From Legionella qingyii (GTDB taxonomy: Bacteria; Pseudomonadota; Gammaproteobacteria; Legionellales; Legionellaceae), in assembly GCF_003184185.1 (NCBI RefSeq), contig NZ_QHJG01000011.1, positions 36,640-57,099 on the forward strand: a stretch of 20,460 bases of DNA, given 5' to 3'. A program made the position numbers and the translations under genes. Under the pieces are notes generated by a model, which saw nothing but the letters and a program-made list of their open reading frames with translations, was not told the DNA's origin and did no database searches. Below are positions 1-7,354 of the stretch, one piece after another; positions within the stretch are counted from its first letter, which is position 1, and each line of letters starts with the position of its first letter.

Positions 1-177
1 GAACGAGAACGACGCGAAGAAGAGAAACGAGAACAAGAGAAAGAACAACGAGAACGAGAAAGACGAGAACTAGAGAAACGAGAACAAGAAAAAGAACAAC
101 GGGAACGAGAACGACGCGAAGAAGAGAAACGAGAACAAGAGAAAGAACATCGGAAACAAGAAAGACGAGAACAAAAA
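1..177 (+). repeat. 51-bp in-frame tandem repeat (about 3.5 copies)
   Basis: Copies run 1-51, 52-102 and 103-153, with a degenerate partial copy at 154-177. Each encodes a 17-residue unit of the form ERERREEEKREQEKEQR. Copies 1 and 3 are nearly identical at the DNA level; copy 2 is more diverged, so a 102-bp period is also apparent. The array may extend left of the window. Confidence 0.9.
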
Positions 178-978
178 ATGAAGGAACGGGGCGCACTCGC
201 CGCCGAACTTAAGAAGGTGCTGATCGAGTATATCGATGGTCGAAAACAACATTATTCTATTAAAGATGTATTTCTTCCCGGAGATAAAAGGGCGCGCGAA
301 CAATTCATTGGCCAAATTGTCAATGCAAAAGACGGGTTATTAAAAGAATATGTAGATTCCGGCAATATTGATAAAATGCTTAATACCATTACCGCTGAAA
401 TAAGCAGTTTTAACGGCATCAAAATGCAAGCCACCCTTAACCGAATGGTAGTTAAGCTCATAGAAGCTGAAGCCAAACCGGTAGAAATAGAAAATCTCCC
501 TGCAAAGGCCAAGCAAGTACTGTCGTTATTTGAAGGAAAAAAGGGCAAGTCTCTAGAATATGCTCTAAAAATGAAAAACATATATACCCAAATTGAGGGA
601 ATCAACGCTTATGCAAACACGCTACCTGAGCGTGAAAAAAAAGTAATTAAACAACTTGTTACTGCTCTTAAAAGAGATGTCGATCAATTTGTCTGCCAAA
701 ATTCGAAACATTTTCCAAGCAAGGAATCATATCAAAAATTTAAATTGACAATTAAAGCAAGATTGCATAGTCACGATGACCTTATGAGTGGACACACCTC
801 ATGGCCAGACATCATTATCAATCTGCTGCTTAGCGTCATTACACTAGGTAAATTGATTTGTTCAAAAGCAAGAACCGGCAGAGCTTCTTTATTCTTTGAT
901 AAAACTGAAGATCAGAAAGAAATAGAAGCCCCTGTTGATCTAGCCCTAGAGAATCTGGGTACATTTTTAGCCGGCTAA
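1..978 (+). CDS. Coiled-coil protein with 17-residue repeats, candidate Dot/Icm effector (5' truncated)
   Basis: The frame is open from base 1, so the start lies upstream; 325 codons are visible. Codons 1-59 are almost only E, R, K and Q in 17-residue repeats, expected to form a long charged helix or coiled coil. A mostly helical region follows. Near the C-terminus (visible codons about 270-287) is a hydrophobic stretch, DIIINLLLSVITLGKLIC. Before it comes an H-S-H-D-D-L-M motif, and after it F-F-D-K-T and an acidic E-D-Q-K-E-I-E patch. I recall this tail arrangement from many Legionella coiled-coil proteins and putative Dot/Icm substrates; that is memory, not a search. The acidic patch resembles the E-block translocation signal. 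The Met at 178 is internal, not the start. No enzymatic motif is visible. Function is unknown; effector status is inference. Confidence 0.8.
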   Translation, partial: ERERREEEKREQEKEQRERERRELEKREQEKEQRERERREEEKREQEKEHRKQERREQKMKERGALAAELKKVLIEYIDGRKQHYSIKDVFLPGDKRAREQFIGQIVNAKDGLLKEYVDSGNIDKMLNTITAEISSFNGIKMQATLNRMVVKLIEAEAKPVEIENLPAKAKQVLSLFEGKKGKSLEYALKMKNIYTQIEGINAYANTLPEREKKVIKQLVTALKRDVDQFVCQNSKHFPSKESYQKFKLTIKARLHSHDDLMSGHTSWPDIIINLLLSVITLGKLICSKARTGRASLFFDKTEDQKEIEAPVDLALENLGTFLAG

Positions 979-1018
979 TATAATACAAGGAAATATATAA
1001 CCTTTAGTGCTATTACCC

Positions 1019-1060
1019 TAGCCCGGGACTTCATTATTCCATATGGAGTTACCCGGGTTA
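1019..1060. terminator. CCCGGG-type intergenic hairpin, possible terminator
   Basis: TAGCCCGGG pairs with ACCCGGGTTA across about 20 bases, some 40 bases after the stop of the first gene. There is no strong U-tract. The core matches the dispersed palindromes seen elsewhere in the window. Confidence 0.4.
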
Positions 1061-1125
1061 GTTATGCTTCACTTCAAATCAGGCTACGATTTTTACTTTC
1101 AATAAAATTCAATTTGATATATGAA

Positions 1126-1249
1126 CAGGACTTACGAAAAACCCCAAGGTCGAGGCAAAAAATGTTTTTAATGATGGAGTTAAGATAGACTAAATGATCG
1201 AATTAAAAACATTTTTTAACGAAGAGATTGGTTTTTTTCGTAAGTCCTG
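1126..1249 (+). mobile_element. MITE-like palindromic element, copy 1
   Basis: The 124-bp element is bounded by inverted termini CAGGACTTACGAAAAA and its complement, with an inner inverted pair around AAAAAATGTTTTTAAT. It has no coding capacity. A second copy of exactly the same length lies at 12244-12367 in opposite orientation; by eye they differ at about 9 of 124 positions. The element is therefore a dispersed repeat, probably a non-autonomous transposon (MITE). No clear target-site duplication was found and no parent IS is in the window. Confidence 0.7.
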
Positions 1250-1338
1250 ATGCACTATGGTTTTCCCTTTCTATACACTGTTAAGCTTCTTTAACTTCTA
1301 CCGATATATTATTCAAGACGCCCAACAAAGAGGCTTAT

Positions 1339-1650
1339 ATGAATAAAATTGCACAATTCAACATTGGGGATTTAGTGATTCACAAAAACAGCCGCTACAG
1401 AGCAATTGTAGTGGATGTTGACCCCTTATTTCAGGCTTCGGGACGCTATAATCCACAAGCTCCTAAACGCGAATTTGCCACTCGAAACCCTTGGTATCGG
1501 TTATTAGTTGATGACAGCAGTCAAATTACATATGTTGAAGAGTGTATGCTGATTGCAGACACAAGCAAAATGCCAATTAATAATCCACATATTGGATCTT
1601 ATTTAAAAGAAATGGAAGGACGTTATAGGAATACAAATCCCTCACATTAA
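1339..1650 (+). CDS. hspQ: Heat shock protein HspQ
   Basis: The 103-residue product matches the HspQ/YccV family in length and pattern: an N-terminal F-x-I-G-D-L-V-x-H strand, the V-V-D-V-D-P-L-F motif (residues about 24-31), and N-P-W-Y-R-L-L-V-D-D later. In enterobacteria HspQ is a small cytoplasmic factor that binds hemimethylated oriC DNA in vitro and acts as a specificity enhancer for Lon protease. The ATG follows an AGAGG Shine-Dalgarno at good spacing. It is monocistronic and converges on the small membrane protein gene. A heat-shock promoter is expected from the family but no clear sigma32 site was seen. Confident as a family call; the exact role here is inferred. Confidence 0.88.
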   Translation: MNKIAQFNIGDLVIHKNSRYRAIVVDVDPLFQASGRYNPQAPKREFATRNPWYRLLVDDSSQITYVEECMLIADTSKMPINNPHIGSYLKEMEGRYRNTNPSH

Positions 1651-1668
1651 CACTGATTTTTAGGCTAG

Positions 1669-1732
1669 ATGCAGCAAAGCAAAACCCGGGTTATCAATGA
1701 TTGAGTGCTCCCGAGCTCCACTTTAGCTGCAT
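1669..1732. terminator. Stem-loop between convergent genes
   Basis: ATGCAGC(AAAG) at 1669 pairs with CTTT(A)GCTGCAT ending at 1732, with a second inner GC-rich arm pair. It sits between the hspQ stop and the stop of the facing small ORF, so it could end transcription from both sides. No long U-tract is present. Confidence 0.4.
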
Positions 1733-1736
1733 GTTT

Positions 1737-1931
1737 CTAAGTATTTTTTAAAATTAAAACCAAAAGCGCTATAAAACCAATTAAGACAAGCGCCAAAACC
1801 CCCATCGTATAAAAACTTTTATTTAGATTTTCCTTACTAAATTGTTCAGGACTACCTTTTACCGTACGGTACAAAATAAAAATGATCATTCCAGCGCCAA
1901 TAAGACCTAGAATTTGATATAAAGTCTCCAT
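1737..1931 (-). CDS. Small two-helix membrane protein
   Basis: This 64-residue protein has two hydrophobic helices, residues about 4-21 and 42-61, joined by a short polar loop with K-G-S-P-E-Q-F. The start is supported by a TAAGGA Shine-Dalgarno that overlaps the stop codon of the upstream fre gene, with an 11-bp gap. It is therefore almost certainly the last gene of the ubiD-fre transcript. I do not recognise a family. It could be a conserved inner membrane protein linked to respiratory or quinone metabolism, but only its position suggests that. Confidence 0.7.
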   Translation of the reverse strand: METLYQILGLIGAGMIIFILYRTVKGSPEQFSKENLNKSFYTMGVLALVLIGFIALLVLILKNT

Positions 1932-1942
1932 AAAACTCTTCC

Positions 1943-2638
1943 TTATTTTGCTTCAAAACTAAATGCATCTGAAAATAAGCGGGTGGGTGAAATACCACTA
2001 TTTACTAATGCATCACGTGTACTATATACCATATCAAAAGGACCACTAATGACTATTTGCCATTCACCAAGATCCTGAGGATGTTTCGCGAGTACAAGAG
2101 AAACAAGAGGCACTGCATTGTCCTCTGAGACAGAAGAAACATAAGTAAAATGGCTAACATGTTCCTGCCAGCTCGTTACTTTCTCATCCATATATAAATC
2201 ATTTTGCAAGCGAGCCCCCCAAAATAACTCAAAAGGCCGAGTATCGGAAGTAGATAATAACTGCTCGATCATCGCTTTTACTGGGGCAAACCCGGTACCG
2301 CCAGCAATAAACAATATCGGACGTTGTGGGTGCAAATGTTCAATAGAACACTCGCCAAAAGGTAAGCGGATGTTTACAGAACCATGCTGCTTTATATGCG
2401 CAAATAATCGCTGGTTGTAAGGATTTTCCAAACTATGGCGAATGTGAAGCTCATATTTATGAGATCCTAACGGAGCATTAGCAATGGAATAACTAAACGC
2501 TTCTTCACCAAAGAGTATCTGCAGATATTGTCCCGCCTGATAGGCTACATATTTTTCAGGAGTTAAAATCAAACGCATAATGCTGTCTGTCAACGGGGAA
2601 ATATCCTCTACAAGAGCTTTAATTGTTTTTTCCTTCAT
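1943..2638 (-). CDS. fre: NAD(P)H-flavin reductase (Fre/LuxG family)
   Basis: The 231 residues align along their length with E. coli Fre. An N-terminal flavin-binding barrel carries A-G-Q-Y-L (35-39) and F-S-Y-S (48-51). The ferredoxin-reductase-type nucleotide domain has I-A-G-G-T-G-F (111-117), F-W-G-A-R (139-143), S-G-P-F-D-M (198-203) and a C-terminal F-S-D-A-F-S-F. The family reduces free FMN, FAD or riboflavin with NAD(P)H in the cytoplasm and needs no tightly bound flavin. The Arg before F-S in E. coli (R-P-F-S) is Glu-Ala here, while the Ser is kept. The start codon overlaps the ubiD stop (ATGA), so translation is coupled; ubiD and fre are also neighbours in E. coli. Reduced flavin could feed prenyl-FMN supply for UbiD, which is inference. 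Confidence 0.9.
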   Translation of the reverse strand: MKEKTIKALVEDISPLTDSIMRLILTPEKYVAYQAGQYLQILFGEEAFSYSIANAPLGSHKYELHIRHSLENPYNQRLFAHIKQHGSVNIRLPFGECSIEHLHPQRPILFIAGGTGFAPVKAMIEQLLSTSDTRPFELFWGARLQNDLYMDEKVTSWQEHVSHFTYVSSVSEDNAVPLVSLVLAKHPQDLGEWQIVISGPFDMVYSTRDALVNSGISPTRLFSDAFSFEAK

Positions 2639-4104
2639 TCATCTAACCCCAGAGAAGACCAGTACCCACTGACCTTTTTTAAAATCTCTTCATCCATCAC
2701 AATTGGCTCACCCCATTCTCTTTGAGTCTCACCTGGCCATTTATTGGTCGCATCCATTCCTATTTTTGAACCCAAACCCGAAACAGGAGACGCAAAATCC
2801 AGATAATCAATCGGCGTATTTTCCATCATAACGGTATCTCGTGCAGGATCCATACGCGTAGTCATTGCCCAAATCACATCCTGCCAATTGCGCGCATCAA
2901 TATCATCATCACAGACGATTACAAATTTGGTATACATAAATTGTCTTAAAAACGACCACACCGCCATCATAATCCGCTTAGCATGCCCAGGATACTGCTT
3001 CTTTATTGTGACTACAGCCAAACGATAAGAACATCCCTCTGGTGGCAAATAGAAATCAACAATTTCCGGGAATTGCTTTTGCAGCAAGGGAATAAATACT
3101 TCATTTAATGCAACCCCTAAAATAGCAGGTTCATCAGGTGGTCGGCCAGTATACGTACTATGATAAATAGGATTATCTCGGTGAGTAATGCGTTCCACAG
3201 TAAACACGGGAAAAGATTGTACTTCATTATAATAACCTGTGTGATCTCCGTAGGGACCTTCGGGGGCCTCTACTCCAGGTTCTAAATAACCTTCTAAAAC
3301 AATTTCTGCACTCGCCGGGACATGCAGCTCATTCCCAATGCACCGCGTTAATCGAGTACGCTGGCCTCGTAATAATCCAGCAAATGCGTACTCAGACAAG
3401 GTATCAGGTACAGGCGTTACTGCTGCAAGTATCGTTGCAGGATCTGCACCCAAAGTCACGGAAACTGGAAAACGTTCTCCCGGATAAGCCTGTTGCCAGG
3501 CCTGGTAGTCCAATGCCCCTCCTCGATGGGATAACCAACGCATGATTAATTGATTCTTATTCAACAATTGCTGTCGATAAATCCCCATATTTTCACGTGT
3601 TTGATGAGGTCCTTTGGTGGTTACGAGCCCCCAAGTTATTAGTGGTGCCGCATCTTTAGGCCAGCACGTTTGAATGGGTAAGGAAGTTAGATCCACTTCA
3701 TCTTTTTCCCAGACATGAGTTTGGCATTCTGCACCGCTTACATATTTGGGTGCCATATTTAATGCCTGTTTTAATAATGGAAGTTTATTAAATGCATCTT
3801 TAAATCCTTTGGGGGGATCGGGTTCTTTTAGAGCAGCCAATAATTTGCCTACCTCCCTCAATGCACTGATATTTTCTTCCCCCATTCCCATTGCTACCCG
3901 CTCAACCGTACCAAACAAATTGGTTAAAACAGGCATTTGATGGTGTGGGAGGTTAGTAAAGAGAAGCGCTGGGCCACCAGAACGTAGCACCCGATCACTA
4001 ACGGTGGTCATTTCAAGATACGGCGAAACAGGGTAAGTAATGCGTTTTAATAAATTACGTGATTCCAATTGTGCAATAAAATCTCTTAGATCAGAGTATT
4101 TCAT
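2635..4104 (-). CDS. ubiD: 3-octaprenyl-4-hydroxybenzoate decarboxylase UbiD
   Basis: At 489 residues it is close to the E. coli enzyme (497). Conserved features include N-M-G-I-Y-R (172-177), H-R-G-G-A-L-D-Y (193-200) and [12 protein letters not shown] (281-292), which supply the metal/prenyl-FMN site and the catalytic acidic residues of the UbiD family. The enzyme decarboxylates the polyprenyl hydroxybenzoate intermediate in ubiquinone synthesis, using prenylated FMN made by UbiX, which is not in this window. The ATG has an AGGGG Shine-Dalgarno about 8 bases upstream. It is the first gene of the operon with fre and the small membrane protein. The upstream 300-bp gap should hold its promoter, but I could not place one with confidence. 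Confidence 0.95.
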   Translation of the reverse strand: MKYSDLRDFIAQLESRNLLKRITYPVSPYLEMTTVSDRVLRSGGPALLFTNLPHHQMPVLTNLFGTVERVAMGMGEENISALREVGKLLAALKEPDPPKGFKDAFNKLPLLKQALNMAPKYVSGAECQTHVWEKDEVDLTSLPIQTCWPKDAAPLITWGLVTTKGPHQTRENMGIYRQQLLNKNQLIMRWLSHRGGALDYQAWQQAYPGERFPVSVTLGADPATILAAVTPVPDTLSEYAFAGLLRGQRTRLTRCIGNELHVPASAEIVLEGYLEPGVEAPEGPYGDHTGYYNEVQSFPVFTVERITHRDNPIYHSTYTGRPPDEPAILGVALNEVFIPLLQKQFPEIVDFYLPPEGCSYRLAVVTIKKQYPGHAKRIMMAVWSFLRQFMYTKFVIVCDDDIDARNWQDVIWAMTTRMDPARDTVMMENTPIDYLDFASPVSGLGSKIGMDATNKWPGETQREWGEPIVMDEEILKKVSGYWSSLGLDE

Positions 4105-4142
4105 TAATTATCCCCTAGAGTAGCCTGGGTAAAGGCGCAACT

Positions 4143-4189
4143 GTTCTGTCATTGGCTTGTCCTGGTGGGCAAGCCACAGGACGAAGAAC
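4143..4189. other. Stem-loop in the ubiD upstream region
   Basis: GTTCT and GGCTTG (4143-4159) pair with CAAGCC and AGAAC (4170-4189) around a 10-base loop. It is 40-85 bases upstream of ubiD. It may lie in the ubiD leader or be part of the repeat cassette; its role is unknown. Confidence 0.35.
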
Positions 4190-4353
4190 ATTTAGTTTAT
4201 TAACTATAATGGCAGTAAAGACAGCTGTAACCCGGAGAAAGTTTATAGCAAAACTAAAAATAAACCTTCGTTTAAAGCTCAAAACTGCTTTGTGAACTCA
4301 GTTTTTATCTGGTTTATTGTTACAAATGACAGTTTTGAAAAGAATTAAACCTT

Positions 4354-4382
4354 CCCGGGTTTGGGCTCAGCCTTCACCCAGG
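4354..4382 (-). terminator. Probable rho transcription end hairpin
   Basis: CCCGGGT pairs with ACCCAGG (one G-T pair) around a 15-base loop, starting 22 bases after the rho stop on the minus strand. It belongs to the GCCTGGGT repeat family. No strong U-tract follows, so termination by it is only likely. Confidence 0.45.
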
Positions 4383-4403
4383 CTACAATTTTTATAACAG
4401 ATG

Positions 4404-5666
4404 CTACTCTTGACGTTTCATTGCATCGAAGAATTCAGCATTGGTTTTATGATTTTTCATGCGCTCAAGCAAGAACTCAATCGCATCGCACTCATCCATA
4501 GATTGTAGTATTTTCCGCAATATCCAGGTTCGTTGTAGATCTTCCGGACTTAATAATAGATCCTCACGACGTGTACCTGAGCGATTAATATTAATCGCAG
4601 GGAAAACACGACGTTCCGCAATATTACGACTCAAGTGAATTTCCATGTTACCGGTTCCCTTGAATTCTTCATAAATCACTTCATCCATTTTAGAACCTGT
4701 ATCCACCAACGCCGTAGCAATAATAGTCAGGCTACCACCTTCTTCAATATTACGTGCAGCACCATATAAACGCTTGGGTCTTTGCAATGCATTCGCATCA
4801 ACACCACCAGTCAACACCTTACCGGAAGAAGGAATCACGGTGTTGTATGCACGGGCTAGACGAGTAATTGAGTCAAGTAAAATAACTACGTCACGTTTGT
4901 GTTCAACTAAGCGCTTGGCTTTTTCAATCACCATTTCAGCAACTTGAACATGGCGGTTAGCGGGTTCATCAAAGGTACTGGCAACTACCTCACCTTTTAC
5001 AGAACGTTGCATTTCAGTTACTTCCTCAGGACGCTCATCAATCAGCAATACAATGAGGTAACATTCTGGATAATTTTTTTCTATAGAACGCGCAATGTTT
5101 TGCAACATTAATGTTTTACCTGCTTTGGGAGGAGAAACAATCAGACCACGTTGTCCTCGACCAAAGGGAGCACATAAATCAACTACCCGCGCGGTCAAGT
5201 CTTCAGTACTGCCATTTCCTTGCTCCATAACCAGGCGTTCTGAAGCAAACAAAGGAGTAAGGTTTTCAAATAAAATTTTTCTTTTGGCACTATCAGGTGA
5301 ATCATAATTGATTTCATCAACTTTCAACAAAGCAAAGTAACGCTCGCTGTCTTTGGGAGGACGAATTTTACCTGAAATAGTATCGCCAGAACGCAAACCA
5401 AAACGTCTGATTTGGCTGGGTGATACATAAATGTCATCAGGGCCTGCCAAATAAGAACCATCGGCAGAACGCAAGAAACCAAATCCATCTGTCAGGACTT
5501 CTAAAACACCGTCACCGTGGATGTCTTCACCCTTTAAGGCATGAGCCTTAAGAATGGCAAAAATAATTTCTTGTTTGCGCATACGGGAAGGGTTCTCGAC
5601 ACCAATCTCTTGTGCGATGTTAAAAAGATCGGCAATAGGCAATTGCTTAAGTTCACTAAGATTCAT
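4404..5666 (-). CDS. rho: Transcription termination factor Rho
   Basis: The 420-residue product follows E. coli Rho (419) nearly residue for residue. It has an N-terminal helical domain and OB-fold RNA site with G-F-G-F-L-R (61-66), Walker A S-P-P-K-A-G-K-T (178-185), the catalytic Glu at 211 (L-L-I-D-E-R), Walker B L-L-D-S (263-266) and Q-loop G-K-V-L-T-G-G-V-D (282-290). Rho is a hexameric ATP-driven RNA translocase that ends transcription of untranslated RNA. A longer reading from a GTG at 5675 is possible, but the ATG at 5666 matches the family N-terminus (MNLSELK), and the GTGAGAAG before it serves as Shine-Dalgarno. The gene lies downstream of trxA, as in E. coli. A roughly 90-base leader with a hairpin may allow the autogenous control known for rho. 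Confidence 0.98.
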   Translation of the reverse strand: MNLSELKQLPIADLFNIAQEIGVENPSRMRKQEIIFAILKAHALKGEDIHGDGVLEVLTDGFGFLRSADGSYLAGPDDIYVSPSQIRRFGLRSGDTISGKIRPPKDSERYFALLKVDEINYDSPDSAKRKILFENLTPLFASERLVMEQGNGSTEDLTARVVDLCAPFGRGQRGLIVSPPKAGKTLMLQNIARSIEKNYPECYLIVLLIDERPEEVTEMQRSVKGEVVASTFDEPANRHVQVAEMVIEKAKRLVEHKRDVVILLDSITRLARAYNTVIPSSGKVLTGGVDANALQRPKRLYGAARNIEEGGSLTIIATALVDTGSKMDEVIYEEFKGTGNMEIHLSRNIAERRVFPAININRSGTRREDLLLSPEDLQRTWILRKILQSMDECDAIEFLLERMKNHKTNAEFFDAMKRQE

Positions 5667-5727
5667 ACTTCTCACTTGATTTGTTGATTAATCGAATTGG
5701 GTATCCGGGAAAAATATTATTAAGAAT

Positions 5728-5747
5728 AGCAGCTAAGGATTCTGCTG
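5728..5747 (-). promoter_or_regulatory. Hairpin in the rho leader
   Basis: AGCAG pairs with CTGCT around a 10-base loop, about 60-80 bases upstream of the rho ATG and downstream of the predicted promoter. In E. coli the rho leader mediates autoregulation; a similar role here is inference. Confidence 0.35.
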
Positions 5748-5749
5748 CC

Positions 5750-5778
5750 TATGTGATATATTTATATTATATCACATA
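5750..5778 (-). promoter_or_regulatory. Candidate extended -10 promoter of rho within a perfect palindrome
   Basis: TATGTGATATA and TATATCACATA form a perfect 11-bp inverted repeat with a 7-base loop. On the minus strand it contains TGATATAAT (5766-5774), a full extended -10 element (TGN-TATAAT). No good -35 was found, which an extended -10 can tolerate. It would give a leader of about 90 bases for rho. The palindrome could be an operator or simply a trxA 3' hairpin; it lacks a U-tract. Confidence 0.45.
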
Positions 5779-5841
5779 TTGCAGACAGGCTATCACAGCT
5801 TTAGTAAAAGATACAACATTTTTTATATAGAAAAATTAAAA

Positions 5842-6168
5842 TTAAACGTGACTCTCAACAAAAGCACTTAATTGAGATTTTGAAAGCAAGCCCATTTTAA
5901 CTGCTTCAACTTGGCCATTTTTAAATAAAATCAATGTGGGAATACTCATCACACCAAACTTTGCTGGTGTTTGTGGATGTTCATCAATATTAATTTTGGC
6001 AAAAGTCACTTGCTCACCATGAGTAGCAGCTACTTCTTCCAATATAGGTGTCAATGCACGACATGGACCACACCACTCCGCCCAAAAGTCAACTAATACA
6101 GGCTTATTTGCATGGATTACATCTTGTTCGAAGCTTGCATCTGTTATCGTTTTAATAAGATCACTCAT
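5842..6168 (-). CDS. trxA: Thioredoxin 1
   Basis: The 108-residue cytoplasmic disulfide reductase has the classic fold signals: F-W-A-E-W-C-G-P-C with redox cysteines 33 and 36, the cis-proline S-I-P-T (75-78), and F-K-N-G before the last helix. It passes electrons from thioredoxin reductase to ribonucleotide reductase, peroxidases and other targets. The open frame extends 18 codons further upstream, but the ATG at 6168 matches the family start (MSD) and has an AGAGG Shine-Dalgarno 7 bases before it. It lies 175 bp upstream of rho on the same strand, the conserved trxA-rho order. Its own promoter should lie in the 200-bp gap toward rsmE; a TTGACG box exists there but its -10 partner is poor. 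Confidence 0.97.
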   Translation of the reverse strand: MSDLIKTITDASFEQDVIHANKPVLVDFWAEWCGPCRALTPILEEVAATHGEQVTFAKINIDEHPQTPAKFGVMSIPTLILFKNGQVEAVKMGLLSKSQLSAFVESHV

Positions 6169-6240
6169 GTTCAACCTCTGTTGTTTAAAATTCGTTAATT
6201 GCCAAATCGCCCTGTGCGTCAACTATATTTGGCATAGCTT

Positions 6241-6301
6241 GAATGAGAAATCTTCTGAATCGACTCAAATCATCTTGATACGGTCAAAAGATTTTTCATT
6301 C
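6241..6301. repeat. 61-bp imperfect inverted repeat between rsmE and trxA
   Basis: GAATGAGAAATCTT (6241-6254) and AAGATTTTTCATTC (6288-6301) pair at 13 of 14 positions around a 33-base loop. It lies just downstream of rsmE and upstream of trxA. It may be an rsmE 3' hairpin or a trxA regulatory site. No U-tract is present. Confidence 0.55.
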
Positions 6302-6366
6302 AACCCACACTCAAACACTCAGTTCTTCGCGATTTTTGCTACAAGAGAAACTCGCCACAAGTTCTA

Positions 6367-7095
6367 TTATAGATCACCACCTACGGCTTGCAACACACTT
6401 AGCGCAGTAATCGCAGCGGTTTCCGTACGTAAAATTCTTGGGCCTAAGGATAAAGGCTGAAACCCGTGCTCACAAGCAAATTGCACTTCATGATCGCTTA
6501 ACCCGCCTTCGGGGCCAATAAGCAAATCAATCGCAGGCGAGCCAATTGCATAATCGCTCCAGTTTTTATCTTCACCTGGATGCAGGATAAATCTTAATTC
6601 AGCTTGAGCCCTATGCATATAGTCCTCTAGAGACATTGGTGCATGTACTATGGGAACCGCATTACGCCCGGATTGTTCACACGCAGCAATGACAATCGCC
6701 TGCCACTGGTGCAGTTTTTTGGCCATTCGTTCTTTATCCAGCTTGACAACACAACGCTCAGTAATAATAGGAGTAATGCTCGCTACGCCCAGTTCGACCG
6801 CCTTTTGCATTACAAATTCCATACGCTCGCCCTTGGAAATAGCTTGTGCTAAATGGATAGCTAAAGGCGACTCTCGGCTTACATGTTTGCTCGACTCAAT
6901 AAGGACAGTAACTTGCTTTTTTTTCACTGATTCTATGGTGGCTGCAAACTCGCGATCATCACCACAGAATAAAGTAAGATGCTCACCAACCTGCATGCGC
7001 AAAACAACACCAACATGCTGACTGGCTTCAGGAGATAATTCTAAAAGCTGGCCTGGATGGTAGTTTCCAGATTGATAAATGCGTACGGCTCTCAT
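6367..7095 (-). CDS. rsmE: 16S rRNA m3U1498 methyltransferase RsmE
   Basis: The 242 residues match E. coli RsmE (243) throughout. There is an N-terminal PUA-like RNA-binding domain (M-R-x-x-R-I-Y start, then V-L-R-M at 31-34). The SPOUT methyltransferase domain has K-G-E-R-M-E-F (88-94), A-A-C-E-Q-S-G-R-N (137-145), L-I-G-P-E-G-G (192-198) and the knot motif [11 protein letters not shown] (217-227), which binds S-adenosylmethionine. It methylates N3 of U1498 in the small ribosomal subunit. The frame extends 21 codons further upstream, but the ATG at 7095 fits the family N-terminus. Its Shine-Dalgarno is weak (AAGAGA, distant). It is divergent from fumC. No partner gene is evident. Confidence 0.95.
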   Translation of the reverse strand: MRAVRIYQSGNYHPGQLLELSPEASQHVGVVLRMQVGEHLTLFCGDDREFAATIESVKKKQVTVLIESSKHVSRESPLAIHLAQAISKGERMEFVMQKAVELGVASITPIITERCVVKLDKERMAKKLHQWQAIVIAACEQSGRNAVPIVHAPMSLEDYMHRAQAELRFILHPGEDKNWSDYAIGSPAIDLLIGPEGGLSDHEVQFACEHGFQPLSLGPRILRTETAAITALSVLQAVGGDL

Positions 7096-7113
7096 GTGTT
7101 TATTGGTTCTCTT

Positions 7114-7260
7114 ACGTAGCCTGGGTTCCACTTCGTTACATCTGAATCTTCTACACATCGCTGAAGAACCAGCCCAAATCTATTCCAACGTCGCGGACAA
7201 GTCGCGGAGCGTAGGTGCAGATGAGATCAAGAGGCAGGTCGTTGCATCCGGGCTGCGTAT
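7114..7260. repeat. Degenerate dispersed palindrome between rsmE and fumC
   Basis: ACGTAGCCTGGGT (7114-7126) and the complement of ATCCGGGCTGCGT (7246-7258) match at 10 of 13 positions. The interior is richer in G and C than its surroundings and has a direct GTCGCGGA-like doublet near 7193-7208. It looks like a long, decayed member of the GCCTGGGT family. It is not part of fumC although the fumC frame is open through it. Confidence 0.45.
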
Positions 7261-7354
7261 CTATAATTGCCAATACTATAACAAAAATTACTTATTTTTG
7301 CCCCATGTGATAGAATTTTTTATTTCACTAAACGCATTAAGGAAATTAAAAACC

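Larger units (their letters stand above)
979..1338. other. Gene-free stretch between the coiled-coil gene and hspQ
   Basis: No credible ORF is present. It holds a CCCGGG hairpin close to the upstream stop codon (1019-1060), a 124-bp palindromic repeat element (1126-1249) and about 90 bp of AT-rich leader before hspQ. No convincing sigma70 -35/-10 pair was found in that leader. Confidence 0.7.
4120..4386. repeat. Intergenic region bounded by 17-bp inverted repeats
   Basis: GTAGCCTGGGTAAAGGC (4120-4136) and the complement of GTAGCCTGGGTGAAGGC (4370-4386) match at 16 of 17 positions and enclose almost the whole ubiD-rho gap. These are arms of the dispersed GCCTGGGT palindrome family. The interior is AT-rich with no ORF. 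Confidence 0.6.

Noticed and set aside
1..177. CRISPR-like or minisatellite non-coding array
   Set aside because: The repeats are contiguous without spacers, a multiple of three, and in frame with the downstream gene, so they are coding repeats.
252..605. 117-codon minus-strand ORF opposite the coiled-coil gene
   Set aside because: It lies wholly inside the real + strand gene, has no clear ribosome site, and its composition is that of an antisense shadow.
1126..1249. Intrinsic terminator or attenuator
   Set aside because: The whole 124-bp unit recurs at 12244-12367 in the opposite orientation, which fits a dispersed repeat element better than a gene-specific terminator.
6650..7021. 123-codon + strand ORF opposite rsmE
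   Set aside because: It is antisense to a clear RsmE coding region; a shadow frame.
7079..7354. Upstream extension of the fumC reading frame by 92 codons
   Set aside because: It crosses a dispersed repeat, lacks fumarase similarity, and the ATG at 7355 fits the family N-terminus with a good Shine-Dalgarno.
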